DNA from: Bactrocera neohumeralis
Taxonomy: Eukaryota; Arthropoda; Insecta; Diptera; Tephritidae
Direction: 5' to 3'
Assembly (NCBI RefSeq): GCF_024586455.1
Contig: NC_065923.1
Coordinates: 47,810,264-47,874,263 of the forward strand
Length of the DNA stretch: 64,000 nucleotides
Both the position numbers and the translations under genes were made by a program. The notes under the pieces were generated by a model. That model had not been told where the DNA came from. It did no database searches and was given only the letters and a program-made list of their open reading frames with translations. Shown piece by piece: positions 22,651 to 34,169 of the stretch (the stretch's first letter is position 1; each line of letters starts with the position of its first letter).

Positions 22651-24029
22651 TTATTTTATTACTTGTTCTATCGCTTTTTTATTGCTTTCCTTCCTATTCG
22701 GTATGAAACATCGCAACATAAACATTTGTTTAATATTTTCCAGCATTTAAATGTTTAATATTCAACACTCTTTTCGACTTTTTATTAGAAAATTTTTATA
22801 TTTGCATGCATATATGCCTTGATTCCGATTCACGAATTGATTTTTGTAAACAAAATTCCAAATATTTGAAATATTTTTTTTTTGCTTAATTTCTCTCATG
22901 CACATTTACAATTTATGTAAACACGCTGAAATAAATAGGCTTTGGAAAATTGCGATATGAATAATACTTTGTTTGAAAAATTGCTGCATACATTTAGGCG
23001 CATAAAGCGTTTAAAGCGCGCAATACGCAGAAAAGTGCAAATGTGTGTGCAGACATGTATAATAAATGAAGTAATTTAATAAACGGCAAAAAATGCGCCA
23101 ACAGCGTTGCGTAAATTGTTGCATAATATCAGGCGCTCAGCCACGTGAGTTTGTCACTGCGCCGAGTTGGCGTTTTCGCAGTTTGTTAAAGTTTTTGCTG
23201 CTGACTTTTCGCCCACACGCTTCCGGTGTGGCACGGTTTCTCGCATTTATTTGCTATTTTTTTACTTTGCAGTGCCTTTTTATTCACGTGCGCAAGTTTG
23301 CCGCTGGCTGCCTCGCAGCGCTTTGAGACGATTTCATGTGAAAATCCTTTTACTCACATTTTGTTGTTATTTTTTGTTGTATATTTTTTATTTTCTCTTT
23401 GTTGCTTCGCATTTGTAGCAGCCGAGGAAGCACTCAGCAATTGTTTACAGCCATTATGCGCCTGTCAGTATGCAGCAGTTGCGTAAATACATACTTGCGT
23501 GTGTTCGTGTAAGTTCGTTTGTCATTTTTATTTCGGTTTTTAACTACTCTGCCATGCATGGCGTGCGCCGGACAGTGCAAAGTGTTCATTCGCGCTTTAA
23601 AAGCTAGCGAATGCCTACATGCATCCACACATATGTATGTACATACATATGCATGGACTTTTATGTATATGTATAAGTAGTATGTGAGTACATTTGGGGT
23701 CATATAATATATAGAAATGTGTATTTATTTGTTGCTCTTATGTCTCACTACTCCGCTTTTGGCCCGACGACACAATTCCCTATCTGGTATTTCTTAACCT
23801 CTTATTCACTATTTTTGTTTTCTTTAACTGCTCTTTAACAGCATTTTACTTCCGTATTTTTAGTGTCCATTCGTAATAAGCCTTGTTCAACTCCGTTTGC
23901 TGTGTATTCACTCTTTATTCAGTGGAAAATGTTCTTTGTCTTTAAGCTATATGAATAGTGCTGCCAGCTATCTTTGAATAAATTGTATAAATAAAAAAAT
24001 TAATTATTAGTTTGCTGATAATAGTTTGC
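22651..24029. other. Intron sequence, nothing recognised
   Basis: T-rich and mixed DNA. Frames at 23093-23486 are Phe/Leu/Ala-rich without a recognisable domain. ATATGTATGTACATACATAT, a palindromic TA/CA repeat, lies near 23631-23650. Confidence 0.4.
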
Positions 24030-24911
24030 ACTTTTGCCAAAAGAGGCTAGAATCGGGTCGCAACTTGCCTTAGTCACTGGTCTTATATGGTCTTTGACAC
24101 GCGTGATGTTTTGCTTCAAGGCCTGAATCGAAGCGGGATTGTCGGCATAGACTTCAAACGTTACATATCCCTAAAGGAAAAAGTCTAACAGTGTGATATC
24201 ACACGATCTTGGTAACCAGTCGACCGGCTCAAAACGTAAAATTATCTGCTCACACAAGGTTTATAGAAACCAAATGTCGCCCAGATCACGAGCTTTGATT
24301 TTAGGCATCGAATAGTCGGTTATCATAGTGCGATAACTGTCGCCATTGACGGTTACGTTTTCACCGGCATCATTTTTGAAGACATATGGACCGATAATTC
24401 CACCGGCTTACAAGCCACACCAAACTGTTGTTTTTTCTGAATGAAACGGCAGCTCTTGAAGTTCTTCATGTTGCACTTTCTCCCAAATGCGGCAATTTTG
24501 CCTGTTTACATACCCATTGAGCTAGTAATGGGCCTCATCGCTGAGCAAAATTTGGCACGAAAACGTCGGATGTTCTTGGAACTTTTCAAAAGCCCATAGA
24601 GTGATGCAAAAACTGTACTTTGTTTGCTTTCAATTTAAGATTTCGACTTAAAAAGCACCAAATCGTTCCATATGTCAGTCCGAGTTGCTACGAACGGATA
24701 CCCACGGTCTTCGGAACGTATTCTTTACAGAACGAGAATTTTCGTAATAAAGTTGAACGATTTGTAAACGTTTTTCAGGTGTAAGTCTTTCCATGATGAA
24801 ATGCCAAACACGACTGAACAAAAACAACACGTGACAACACGCTTGACACGACTCACACGTGATCTGTCAAAAAACAGGAGTTTGAGAAAAGTACCTTGCT
24901 TGGATCACCCA
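24030..24911 (-). mobile_element. Mariner-like element, family D copy 2 (degenerate)
   Basis: Nucleotide similarity to the 43.6-kb family D element runs through most of the region, for example GTGTGATATCACACGATCTT, GCTTCAAGGCCTGAATCGAA-type and AGTCGCCA/GACGGTTAC-type blocks. The right end TTGGATCACCCA matches the family end. A transposase start is visible on the minus strand at 24792-24794 (MERLTPEKRLQIVQLYYEN), but stops and frameshifts follow. No clear left inverted repeat was found. Confidence 0.78.
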
Positions 24912-25970
24912 TTAAGTAATACCAAAAGTTAATGCAACCAGTCCAAACCTTTCCCTAGCTCCAATATATCTGATAGAGTAGTGTGGCTTGACGATGAATA
25001 TGCATGAAGTTAGTCTAGACCTTGGTCTAAACCTCAGTTACATTTATGTCACACATACATATATCATTTGAGCTAATGAAGTAGCCTCAGCCCTTCCTTA
25101 CTTGTTTATATACAAGAATCGTAGTTTCACACTGAAGAGCCAGATAATAATTATTAATATTATGCAGAACTAGTTAAAACTCTACCGTCGGTACACCAAG
25201 AGTTGACAAAACATTTCGCCTGCATGTAAGTACAAATTAATTTCAAATTCATAAAGAAATTTTATTGCATTACTCCCTTTAAAGTATACTTATTTACACC
25301 AACAAAAACTCTAGGAAATGTTATGTCACTCGATGTTTATCCAAATGTCCATGGACAGTCTGAACTGAACTTTTAGTAAATTAATTTATTTTCTGTTTTA
25401 ATGTTGCATACTTTTCAGCGCCCAACCTTGTACTACCCCCCTTCTTAAACATTGCTCCGAACGCCTCAACCGCCTGTTTGCGCCATCGTTTTCGCTTTGT
25501 CTCCCTCGTCTAATTTATTATTTATGCGCATATTCGCTTTTACCTCCCCAATTCAATTGAATTGGCGCCACTTAGGCTTAACACGCTGCCCGCGGCTCAT
25601 GTTACACTTCAACCACTCCCTCTCTCTTTTTCTCTGCACTTCAACCGAAACAATGCCATGCAAAAAGCTTAAAACAATAAATGGAAGCATTAATAATTAT
25701 ACATATGTACGGGCAGACTAAGGGGAGTTTTTATGTGTCCTGTGTTTGTTGACGTCTTGTTGTTTTCGTGTCTAGGTGCCAACTCTGCAATTTCCCGCTT
25801 TATTGTGGGTAGTTTAGGTTCTTTAGTGCAACCAATGGAAAGTGCGAAAATTGATTTGGGAACTTATAATATATATTTTTTCGGAACTTAAATATATATT
25901 TTTTGTGCAAGCATATGTATAAAAAATATTTTTTTTTTATAAAATTTAGCCTCTAATGGAATGAATGGAT
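24912..25970. other. Intron sequence, nothing recognised
   Basis: AT-rich DNA. The 25452-25721 frame is Pro/Ser/Leu-mixed with no recognisable domain. Confidence 0.4.
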
Positions 25971-25971
25971 G

Positions 25972-26436
25972 CGACTAGTCCCTGACGTTTTGATATATCG
26001 GTCTGAAATTTCGCTCACGTCCGTTTCTCTGCCGATAGCGGTCCATTATTGCAAACAGTTACCATACAAACTTAACGATAAAAACCATGTCTTATTTGGA
26101 AAAATGTTTATTTGACAAGAAATTTCCCAGAAATTTAGGGGGGATAGTCACCTAAGACAATGGTGTAATCTCCGAAGAATTTTTTTAGATCGGAGTGCTA
26201 TAGCATACAGCTGCCATACAAACTGAACGGTCAAAATCGAAATAAATAACTTTATAAAAGCTATTTTCAGCGTTGTTTATATGAAACTTCGTGGCTTGAA
26301 AAAACTGGCTTAGCTAACTGTTGACCGCTTACATTTCCGAGTTTGGTTATACATTAATTGCTAAAAGAAATTCATATGTAAAGGGTATATAACATGGATG
26401 CAGCCAAAGTAAACATTTTTCTTGTTTTCTCTTTTA
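25972..26436 (-). repeat. Dispersed repeat H, near 3' part with end
   Basis: Contains GACTAGTCCCTGACGTTTTG, ATATCGGTCTGAAATTTCGC, the GCTATAGCATACAGCTGCCATAC module, then GGGTATATAACATGGATGCA (decayed hairpin) and TTTTTCTTGTTTTCT at the end. Two copies of the internal module are present. Confidence 0.75.
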
Positions 26437-26457
26437 TATTGTACACTTTTTAAAGCC

Positions 26458-26928
26458 ATTTTATTTTATTTTATTTTATTTTATTTTGTTTCATTTTATT
26501 TTATTTTATTTTATTTTATTTTATTTTATTTTATTTTATTTTATTTTGTTTTATTTTATTTTATTGTATTTTATTTTATTTTATTGTATTTTATTTTATT
26601 TTATTTTATTTTATTTTGTTTCATTTTATTTTATTTTATTTTCTCTTATTTTATTTTATTTTGCTTTATTTTATTTTATTTTATTTTATTTTATTTTATT
26701 TTATTTTATTTTATTTTATTTTTTTATTTTATTTTATTTTATTTTATTTTATTTTATTTTATTTTATTTTATTTTATTTTATTTTATTTTATTTTATTTT
26801 ATTTTATTTTATTTTATTTTATTTTATTTTATTTTATTTTATTTTATTTTATTTTATTTTATTTTATTTTATTTTATTTTATTTCATTTTATTTTATTTT
26901 ATCTTGTTTTATTTTATTTTATTTTATT
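26458..26928. repeat. (TTTTA)n pentanucleotide array, about 470 bp
   Basis: About 94 tandem TTTTA units with sparse TTTTG, TTTCA and CTCTTA variants concentrated in the first 230 bases and again at the very end; 26712-26880 is almost perfect. Because the unit lacks stop codons in this orientation, three long frames reading FILFY repeats appear; they are not genes. Confidence 0.97.
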
Positions 26929-26929
26929 A

Positions 26930-28671
26930 AAAAAAAAACAATTCAGTTATCATTTCGTCCCACTGTGACACGTTAACATATTTCTCTAACTTCTTCTTCG
27001 CTCTCCCCATATCTATCTGTCTCTCTTGGCTGCGCACCGCTTCCTTTCAAAGCCAGGAAATAACCGTATTCTTATTTTTCTCCTTCTGCCTTCCACTCCT
27101 TGTTATTCTTCTTCAATACTCATTGAATATCTTGAGTTCGTTGAACTAAACGTTTGGCGTCTTCTTCCACCCCTTTTTACCTTCCAAACCAAGTCAGTGC
27201 CCCACCTCTAGCTTAAATTCGTCTTTGTTTTGACGACAACACTTGCCCCCCGCCGCGCCCATCCACTGCACACATTCTAACTGTATCCATTCAGTTTGTG
27301 TTTCATTTTAACTCCACTTCGCTGTTCAAGTCCTTTCTTTGCACTTCAGCGCGCGCTCGCCTTTATTTATGTATCTACTTATGTGCTTATACTAATACTT
27401 ACTTCACTTTACGTTACATGCATGTGTGTGTGTGTGTGCGCGTCACGTATATGTATATGATTACCTTTTGTTAGGAGGAAGACGCTGAAGTCAGCGGGGC
27501 GTCGGCAGCGCGCAGACATCGTTTTGTATTTTGTCGTGTCTTGACTTCAATTGCGTCGCGTTGCAGCGTTAAGCCGCATATTTTTGTTTTTGTACGCCGA
27601 TGTTTTGTGCTTTTGTGGCGCCATGTAAACAATGTTTTAGTATTTTGTTTACAGTTTTAAAGTTCAAAAAGAAGAACTAAGCCAAGTAAGTTCACAAAAA
27701 GTAAAACACAAAAACAACAAAAATATGCTGAGTTGTGTGTCGTCTAGCAGACAACAACAAAAGAAATTAAAAAATGGCCAGCAAGCAAGCACCTAACGTG
27801 CCTACACGTGCACAACAGTCATACATGTGTGCTTCTGTGTGTGTGTGTGTGTGTGTGGCGAGACTTCAAAATATTTACGGGCTTTGCAAATGTTTTTCCT
27901 TTAGTCGACTTTGTTGACTTGATTTGTTGTTATTTTCTAAATGTTTGCGTTAACTTTTTAGCTTGGATAATTTGATTTAAATTCTTCATACTCATAGTGT
28001 GGCTCCTGCTCACATGTACGGCAACTTCTTTCGGCTGGGTTTGTAGTTGTATGTATGCTTTGCATAGTTGTAGGCGCTTAAGCAGCAAATAATTTGCTGT
28101 TCTTTGAACAATATAAACTTGGAAATTTTTTTATATTAATTTTGCTTTCAAAACTAAATTTTCGCTTAAAAACTTTTCAGAAATATCTTTAAATTCCTAT
28201 AAAATATACTTATATGTAACTAGCTGATGAAATAAATTTGTACCTTTAACAAAGAAACGATAGCGAACAAACGTTTTAATAAGTTTTGAAAATTTTCCTT
28301 TTTATTTATTTATTTTTTTAAATATTTTTTGCTAAAGACCATCAAAACCGGTCGAGTGGATATGAATAAAAAGTCGTGTAACTAATCAAACTTTGATTTA
28401 TTAAAATATATATGTACATATGTATATAGAGATATGTATATATAGCATAGCTGTTTCAAAATATTTTTGGTGAAATAAAAATGTAATAAAAAACCAGTTC
28501 AATCGCAGCTAATTGAATGGTAAGAACTAAAAACCTATTCCAAGATAGCACTTCTAACTTTTTTATAAAAAAAAATTATTTTGGAAACCTTTGAGATTGC
28601 GTTCTAAAGCAAGTCTCCCAGAAGCTGTAGAAACATTGACACAACTCTGAGAATCTCTAAGATATTCAGTT
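26930..28671. other. Intron sequence with TG microsatellites and one GC-rich patch
   Basis: (TG)n at 27422-27440 and 27836-27857. A GC-rich patch at 27478-27560 (CAGCGGGGCGTCGGCAGCGC) could be regulatory or a non-coding exon, but nothing proves it. No coding domain was recognised. Confidence 0.4.
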
Positions 28672-29062
28672 TAGATTAGGTTAGGTTAATCTGGTAAGCC
28701 ACGAATACATAGACTAGATTGGTCTTTTGTTACAAGTATGTCAGAATGAGTTGACTTGCTAAGTTCAAAAGGAGTAGTCATCCTTTAAGATGCCTGCGCT
28801 TGACCTGAATTTCAACAGATTCTGCGGCCTCACTGTCGATACCTTCTCCAGTGTATCATACTGTGGGAACCACAGCTGCTTACAGCGTAGTCTTGCCAAT
28901 GCGGGACAAGTGCACAAGAGATGCTCCATTGTTTCCCTGACTGCCCTGCTCCAGGCATTTCCTGCAGTCTTCTCAATATGTCAGCCCCATCTGTGGGCAT
29001 GTGACAGTGACCAGTTAGTATTCCCATCATGCTCCTACAGTGTCTTCTATCGATTCATTATC
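28672..29062 (-). mobile_element. Non-LTR retrotransposon C-terminal/3' tail fragment
   Basis: On the minus strand a frame reads ETMEHLLCTCPALARLR, the Cys/His tail typical of ORF2 ends in several non-LTR clades, then RPQNLLKFRSSAGILKDDYS and a stop near 28768. The low-coordinate side ends in TTAGGTTAGGTTAATCTGG, the 3' tail motif shared with the copies at 20118 and 36366. Severely 5'-truncated, antisense to nmo. Confidence 0.78.
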
Positions 29063-29327
29063 ATAGATGTCTAACTATTGATAATTTTTTTCCGATCCCC
29101 AAATAAAATGCATTTCATTTGTAAGTCAAAGGAAACACATTTCTTTTTGGTAATATTTTTTAGAAGCCATTTTATTTATTAAATATATAAACATATTTAC
29201 ATTTACAGAATTTACCATAATATAATTTCATAACACTGGTTACCAGAATTTTATATTTTTTTTTTACACACGAAGAAGTTCATACACCAGCTACATTGAG
29301 AGAAATTTTTGCTTAATGTAAAAAAAA

Positions 29328-29830
29328 ATTATTATGATTTTCTTGAATATTTGGCTTCTGGAAGTTTTTTCAAAATCACCAACAATAATGCCAGTATTCC
29401 TGAGCTCCATTTCCCTTGATAGCGCTTTTTTATTAAGGAAAAGTCCAGATGGAATCTCTCGCCTTGTTCATCACTCACAGCACCCAAATTTGACGAGCAG
29501 AAATCCAGATGAGCCTTCAGCATATGTTTTTTTAAAGACTTATTATCTCTAAAAGCTTTATATAGCATTATTAGGTCTTTGCAATTTTCCTATTTATGAT
29601 TTCTTAGAAAATTTTGCACAACATTCACAAAACATTTCCAGGCGAGTTTTCCACTGATCATTCTGTTTTTCTTCAATTTTCCTAACCTTTATCATTTGCC
29701 GTATTTTTGGACCTACAAATGTTCCTTCTTCAAGTGGAGCCACGCTGAGTTAGGGAAATTTCTCTTTCAGTTGTACAAATACACTGCCGTCTCTAGGCAC
29801 AGAAAAACTTGAAATGATTGAAAAAAAAGT
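29328..29830 (-). pseudogene. Relic of a widespread, uncharacterised arthropod repeat-borne protein (GAVSDEQGERFH family)
   Basis: The 29332-29568 frame reads LKKHMLKAHLDFCSSNLGAV then SDEQGERFHLDFSLIKKRYQ and GKWSSG...LPEAKYSRKS. Upstream on the same strand (29580-29820), in other frames, FVGPKIRQMIKV and KEKFPxLS-type sequence precede it in the order known from a multi-copy protein found in many arthropod genomes. I recall that family from comparative annotation but know no established function. Its C-terminal block HxDxF...GERFHQD is recognisable here with substitutions; frameshifts and stops make it a pseudogene. It probably travels on a mobile element, which is inference. Confidence 0.7.
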
Positions 29831-30984
29831 ATAATATTTTGTTAGTAAGGGTACACCAACATGAAAAAATGTCATCACAAAGTTCGTACAAAAAATGAAC
29901 AGTGTTTACTAGTGTTTTTTTGCATTCCCTTAGTCTCGTAGCCAATCTCCAGGAAGGAAGATTTTCCTGCTCAAAATAATATAAAATCTCAAAGCCGTAA
30001 CATTTATTACTACTAAAGTTGGATAGAGAAATAATGGAAGAACTAGTCAAACTTTTGTTCTTAGACTTTTAGCGGCTTCCCAAAACAACTCGTTTTATGC
30101 AAAAATTTTCATTTCAGAGCAATGTAAAAAATCGAAATTTATCAAATTAAAAATTATGAAGAATTTTATTTTTCCGATCATTACTTGGAAAATGTATGCA
30201 GAAAGGTCGTATTAAAATTTAAAGTCGATTGGTTCAGCTTTTTTGTTTAAGTCTTTCGAGTATGCACACAATCCTATTAAAAAAAACGGATAGTTAAATT
30301 ATCCATATATAAAGTTCTATAACTTGAGTATGAACCTTCTTAACGGCAAGTCGCTTTTTGTGCATAAATTTAACAGCTTTGAACATACTTGTATTTGTAT
30401 CATCAATAAATCAAAAAATGAAACAGTTGACTGGTGACTAGAGTTTTTATAAAAAACATACCAAGTTCGAAGCAAATGGCTGAAGTCGTTAAGGGAAAAA
30501 TGGTCGCAACAGATATTTTTTAAAGTAGGATTTAGAAAATCACCTCTTGCTGGATTCTTCTTGGATGAACCTGGCGTCGAAATAGGTGCATCTTCCGTAC
30601 GTAGGAGATTTATGAATGTCGAGCTTGTAGGAAGACATCACATCACGCAAAAAAAAAACGTTTTTGAACGCAAAAAATGCAAAAAAAAAGTTTTTGAACG
30701 CAAAAAATGCGTCACCTGGCAACCGAAATAAAAGTCTTGGAATTTTTTTTATAGGTTTAGGTACATTTTATTTATATTTGTTATTGCTATTTAGCTGTAG
30801 TTTACTTGTAATGAATAGTCAACTCTGTAACATTTTATGAAAAGTAAGAATTAATATTTGTAAATAAAAATGTAAGGTAAATCTATTTTGGAATTAACTA
30901 ATTTTTTACTAACACATCAACTAAGAAATGTCGGTAAATATTATAAAAAACATTAATCTTTACTTATTCAAATTCATTTTACTT
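29831..30984. other. Intron just upstream of the nmo exon, no other gene seen
   Basis: AT-rich DNA. Apart from the tandem repeat at 30.66 kb nothing was recognised; the last 40 bases are the splice acceptor region. Confidence 0.4.
30625..30715. repeat. Two-unit direct repeat GTTTTTGAACGCAAAAAATG
   Basis: A unit of about 30 bases beginning GTTTTTGAACGCAAAAAATG and followed by a run of A occurs twice in tandem at about 30659-30710. The short minus-strand frame reads it as AFFAFKN-type repeats. Confidence 0.75.
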
Positions 30985-31020
30985 CTATTATACATTTTTT
31001 TCTTTGCATTATCTTTACAG
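30985..31020 (+). promoter_or_regulatory. Splice acceptor of the nmo exon
   Basis: A run of about 30 mostly pyrimidine bases ends in TTTACAG at 31014-31020, immediately before the Nemo-coding frame. A TTAAT-type branch-point candidate lies near 30953-30958, but it is weak. Confidence 0.85.
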
Positions 31021-31150
31021 GGCAGTCACAGATCCACGCGATGGACGACGCGTCGCACTCAAAAAGCTTCCAAATGTCTTTCAGTCGCTGGTCTCATCGA
31101 AACGAGTTTTCCGTGAATTGAAAATGCTCTGCTTTTTCAAGCATGAAAAT
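31021..31150 (+). CDS. nmo: Internal coding exon of Nemo/NLK serine-threonine kinase
   Basis: The exon encodes 43 residues starting AVTDPRDGRRVALKK and ending FFKHEN, matching the start of the Nemo/NLK kinase domain as I know it from flies and vertebrates. VALKK carries the ATP-anchoring lysine of kinase subdomain II, and the glutamate in RVFRELKML is the expected helix-C partner. NLK is a MAPK-like kinase that acts in the Wnt/TCF and planar polarity pathways. The acceptor is a T-rich tract ending TCTTTACAG at 31020 and the donor is GTGAGT at 31151. The first base completes a split codon; in the family that codon is the Trp of GVVW, so the upstream intron would be phase 2, and the downstream intron is phase 0. 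The reading frame has no stop. The glycine-rich loop and the catalytic HRD/DFG loops must lie in other exons, none of which I found here. Identification is confident; expression cannot be judged from sequence. Confidence 0.95.
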
Positions 31151-31156
31151 GTGAGT
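31151..31156 (+). promoter_or_regulatory. Splice donor of the nmo exon (GTGAGT)
   Basis: GTGAGT directly follows the AAT codon of the conserved KHEN. Read-through soon leaves Nemo homology (STTTKKF) and hits a stop, which supports an exon boundary here. Confidence 0.9.
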
Positions 31157-32447
31157 ACAACAACCAAAAAATTTTATTCGACTTAACATTGCTTTATGCG
31201 CCCGGCGCATTGAATAACATATCCGTTAATATAACCAGTCTGTGGTTACCCCTAAAATACTATGCAATGAGAAGCTTTATTCATTGCGTTCTACTGAAAA
31301 GTTGCGTTGCAATTCTTTAAATTTTAATACAACGCAGTCAATGTTGAAAAAGTTGAAATTTTGAAAGCGTTGAGCGCAAAAGTGCTGAATACCTTATCCA
31401 ATCTCTAAACACTGCCGTGAAAATTATGCAAAAAATTTTCCCAAAAAAAAAAAAAGTAAATATTTTTATAAAAATCTGCTAAAAAAATTGCAATTGATTG
31501 CTACAGCATGAATTTTTAATATACCTATGCATACACATATTTACGAATGCACATGCATAAATAAAATTTCCCGTTATTATAATTTCAAAACGTTTGCATT
31601 GCTGCGCTGCATTTTCTATTTGCGAAAAATGCCAAATGAATTTCGTTTTTCCGACACGCGGCAGCGACAGCACGCTTTATTACTGCGAAAGCAATTTGTT
31701 GTTGCATCGACAAGCATATGTGTGTGTGTGTGTGCGTTTGTTTGCTACAATAGCTTGCAATTTAATACACATTTGCAGCGCAATTCGAAAAGCAGCTCGC
31801 ATTCATCTTTTCAATTGAATTGTAGACTTTATTTACAATTGCATTGCATATCAATAGGCGCATAAGCTTTTCACATTATATAAAGCGTTTGCTGCTGTTC
31901 GTGCATAGCCGCTTACAGCTCGAAATGCGCCATTTCAACTCATTTGATGTATTGAATGCGCTTTTGGCGCAAACACAAGCACACACACAACACATTCCTG
32001 TACATATACATATACATGCATACTTGCAATATAGCGTGCGCGCAAACGGAAATGTGTAGAAGAGGTGTGCTTAATAATATGAAATTGAAATAACGGTATT
32101 GCGTATCATTTGGAGTAGTTTCCGAAAAGTCTAAGAAACATTTTAATTCTTTGTTATTGTTTACGCTCAGTTGATAGTTGAAAAAAATCGAAAACATATA
32201 TGTACAATCATATTTAAGAATATGCGCCGAAAATTTGAAGTTGATCCTGTAAATACCTTCGGAGAGCATAAGAATTATTTAACTTAGTCTAATCGGCTTC
32301 AAAAACTTTAAACACATTTTTCTCGAAACGCTGTTTTGAGATACGTTTAATAATCTCCGAAACGGTTGAGCCGATTGACTTGAAAGTTCCAAACGATAGC
32401 TACGTTTGTAAAGCAATTATCGAAGCAATAAGATTATTGCCAATACA
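31157..32447. other. Intron just downstream of the nmo exon, no gene seen
   Basis: AT-rich. A (TG)n run lies at 31721-31734 and CA-rich DNA at 31978-31995. 32320-32400 (CGAAACGGTTGAGCCGATTG) resembles a fragment of the repeat type seen at 59.8 kb. Confidence 0.4.
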
Positions 32448-32975
32448 GGGTCCGGCACTCGAAGTGTAACCAATTAAAAAAGCCATAAATTCGGTTTGGA
32501 AAATTATTATTTTTTTATTTTAAAGGACAAAATGTGTTGAGAGCCATTGTATGGTCGTAATGAAGTTCGGAACGTTATTTTTCAGCCATTTTTGGTTCAC
32601 TCGCGCTTTGTGAGACGGTGCTGAGTCTTGTTGAAACGTCCATGGTTTGCGACCGAACTGTTTGTTTGCCCACGGCTTCAAAGCAGCCTCCAGAACACTT
32701 TCCCGATAATATGTCGCATTTACTTTGACGCCAGGCTCCATGAAAACAATTGGAGAGCGCCCATCTGCGGTGACAGCGGCCCAAACCATTATTTGTGGCG
32801 GGTGCTGCCTCATGGTGGCCAATCGATGACTTAGATTCTCGTATGAATGGTCGGTCAAGTAAATCCTATCGTTTTTTGATGTGAGATCATGGGCCTTTTG
32901 GAACTTGTAAGGCGTGACCTTGAGCTCATTTTTCAATATGCGTCGGATGCTGCGGTCGGATATTTTCAGTCAAAA
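32448..32975 (-). mobile_element. Tc1/mariner-type relic, family E, with internal deletion
   Basis: The minus strand encodes KISDRSIRRILKNELKVTPY and KFQKAHDLT, then jumps to KNDRIYLTDHSYENLSHRLA. Roughly 45-50 residues that carry the first catalytic aspartate in relatives are absent. Then QIMVWAAVTADGRSPIVF and TFQQDSAPSHKA (second aspartate) follow. The frame ends at ITTIQWLSTHFVL before the third acidic residue. The outer end GGGTCCGGCACTCGAAGTGT at 32448 resembles a terminal repeat; the other end is lost near 32975. Confidence 0.85.
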
Positions 32976-33744
32976 TTTTGACTAGACCATCGATTATACC
33001 CGTATCTATCTATAATAATAACATTTTTTTTACTTTTTAGATTCAGTATAATTTTGAACAGAAAAATTTTAGTTAAGAGCTTTAATTTTAATTTGCGCAG
33101 AAGCCAAAAATTTATAAGAAATGTGAAAGTGAGAAATTTTTAAAATTGTGATTTACTCATAGCGCTCGTATCTTTTCTACTATGCTTGCTTTTATACCTT
33201 AAACTGGGTTTATTAAACGTCGGAGACCATATAACTTATATACACAAATGATCAGCTTTAACAGCTGAATAGATTTGCCATTTAATCTGTGCTCTGCTGC
33301 AGCAAGGAGCACCTGTGGGCAAACACTTTTTAAACGTTTTTCTAACAAACCGTTTGTAGTTTCATACAAATTTCCTTCCATAACTCGAAGTCTGATATAT
33401 AATTGCTTGGATTCCTATGCTCTGGTTGACAGTAGCTTTAATGAATACAAGAATTATGATAATAGCTAATTCGTCTGCAGATATGATCGATTGTTGTTCA
33501 TTATCGATAACTAATTTTATCGATATACATATATATTTGCAGATGCTACCAGAGAATCCCAGTCATAACTTTAATTTGTTCGATATATGTATATACAAAC
33601 AAAAATAGATGTTTTTTTTTAATTCCAAGTGCATGCGAGTATAACCCCTTAAAAGAGAGGCTTTTTGTTGTCATCATTCCAAACTCAGCTGATTTGATTT
33701 TCATCATCAGGAATATACGAGAATTATTACCTATGCAATTCGAG
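32976..33744. other. Intron sequence, nothing recognised
   Basis: AT-rich DNA without a recognisable element. Confidence 0.4.
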
Positions 33745-33750
33745 TAAATA

Positions 33751-34168
33751 ACAAGAAAAATCGTTAACGTTGGTTGCACCGAAGCAATCATACCCTTCAC
33801 AAATACAAAATGTTCCTTACAAGAACTTGATTCAGACAGTTTATATGGCAGCTATATGATACAGTTATCCGATCTGAACAATTTCTTCGCAGATTGTACC
33901 GTTGGCTTTAGAAATAATGAAAATGAAAAAGTTTTCCATACTAGCTCTTTATTCCGATTGTTCGGTTTGTATGATATATGGCATGGCATATGCTTTATTG
34001 GTCCGACAGCGGACGTTCCGACAAATGAGCAGGTTTTTGGAGAGAAAAAAAGAGTGTACAAAATTTGCAGATTGGTATCTCATAAACTGAAGAACTGTTT
34101 CGGTTATATACAGATGGACAGACGGACCGACGTGTTACAAACTCCTTGGCAAATTTAATATACCCTGT
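33751..34168 (+). repeat. Dispersed repeat H, near-complete copy
   Basis: Starts ACAAGAAAAATCGTTAACG with TTGGTTGCACCGAAGC (hairpin remnant), CATACCCTTCACAAATAC, CTTGATTCAGACAGTTTATA, TGGCAGCTATATGATACAGT, CGACAAATGAGCAGG, then ACAGATGGACAGACGG and ends AATTTAATATACCCTGTTA. Both conserved ends are present, so it gives good outer limits for the family. Confidence 0.82.
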
Positions 34169-34169
34169 T

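Noticed and set aside
26422..26976. Three overlapping long frames (up to 184 codons) of FILFY repeats
   Set aside because: They are translations of the (TTTTA)n array, which has no stops in this direction.
30928..31116. Frame starting MSVNIIKNINLY across the splice acceptor as an alternative protein start
   Set aside because: It is in a different frame from the conserved Nemo peptide and reads intron sequence.
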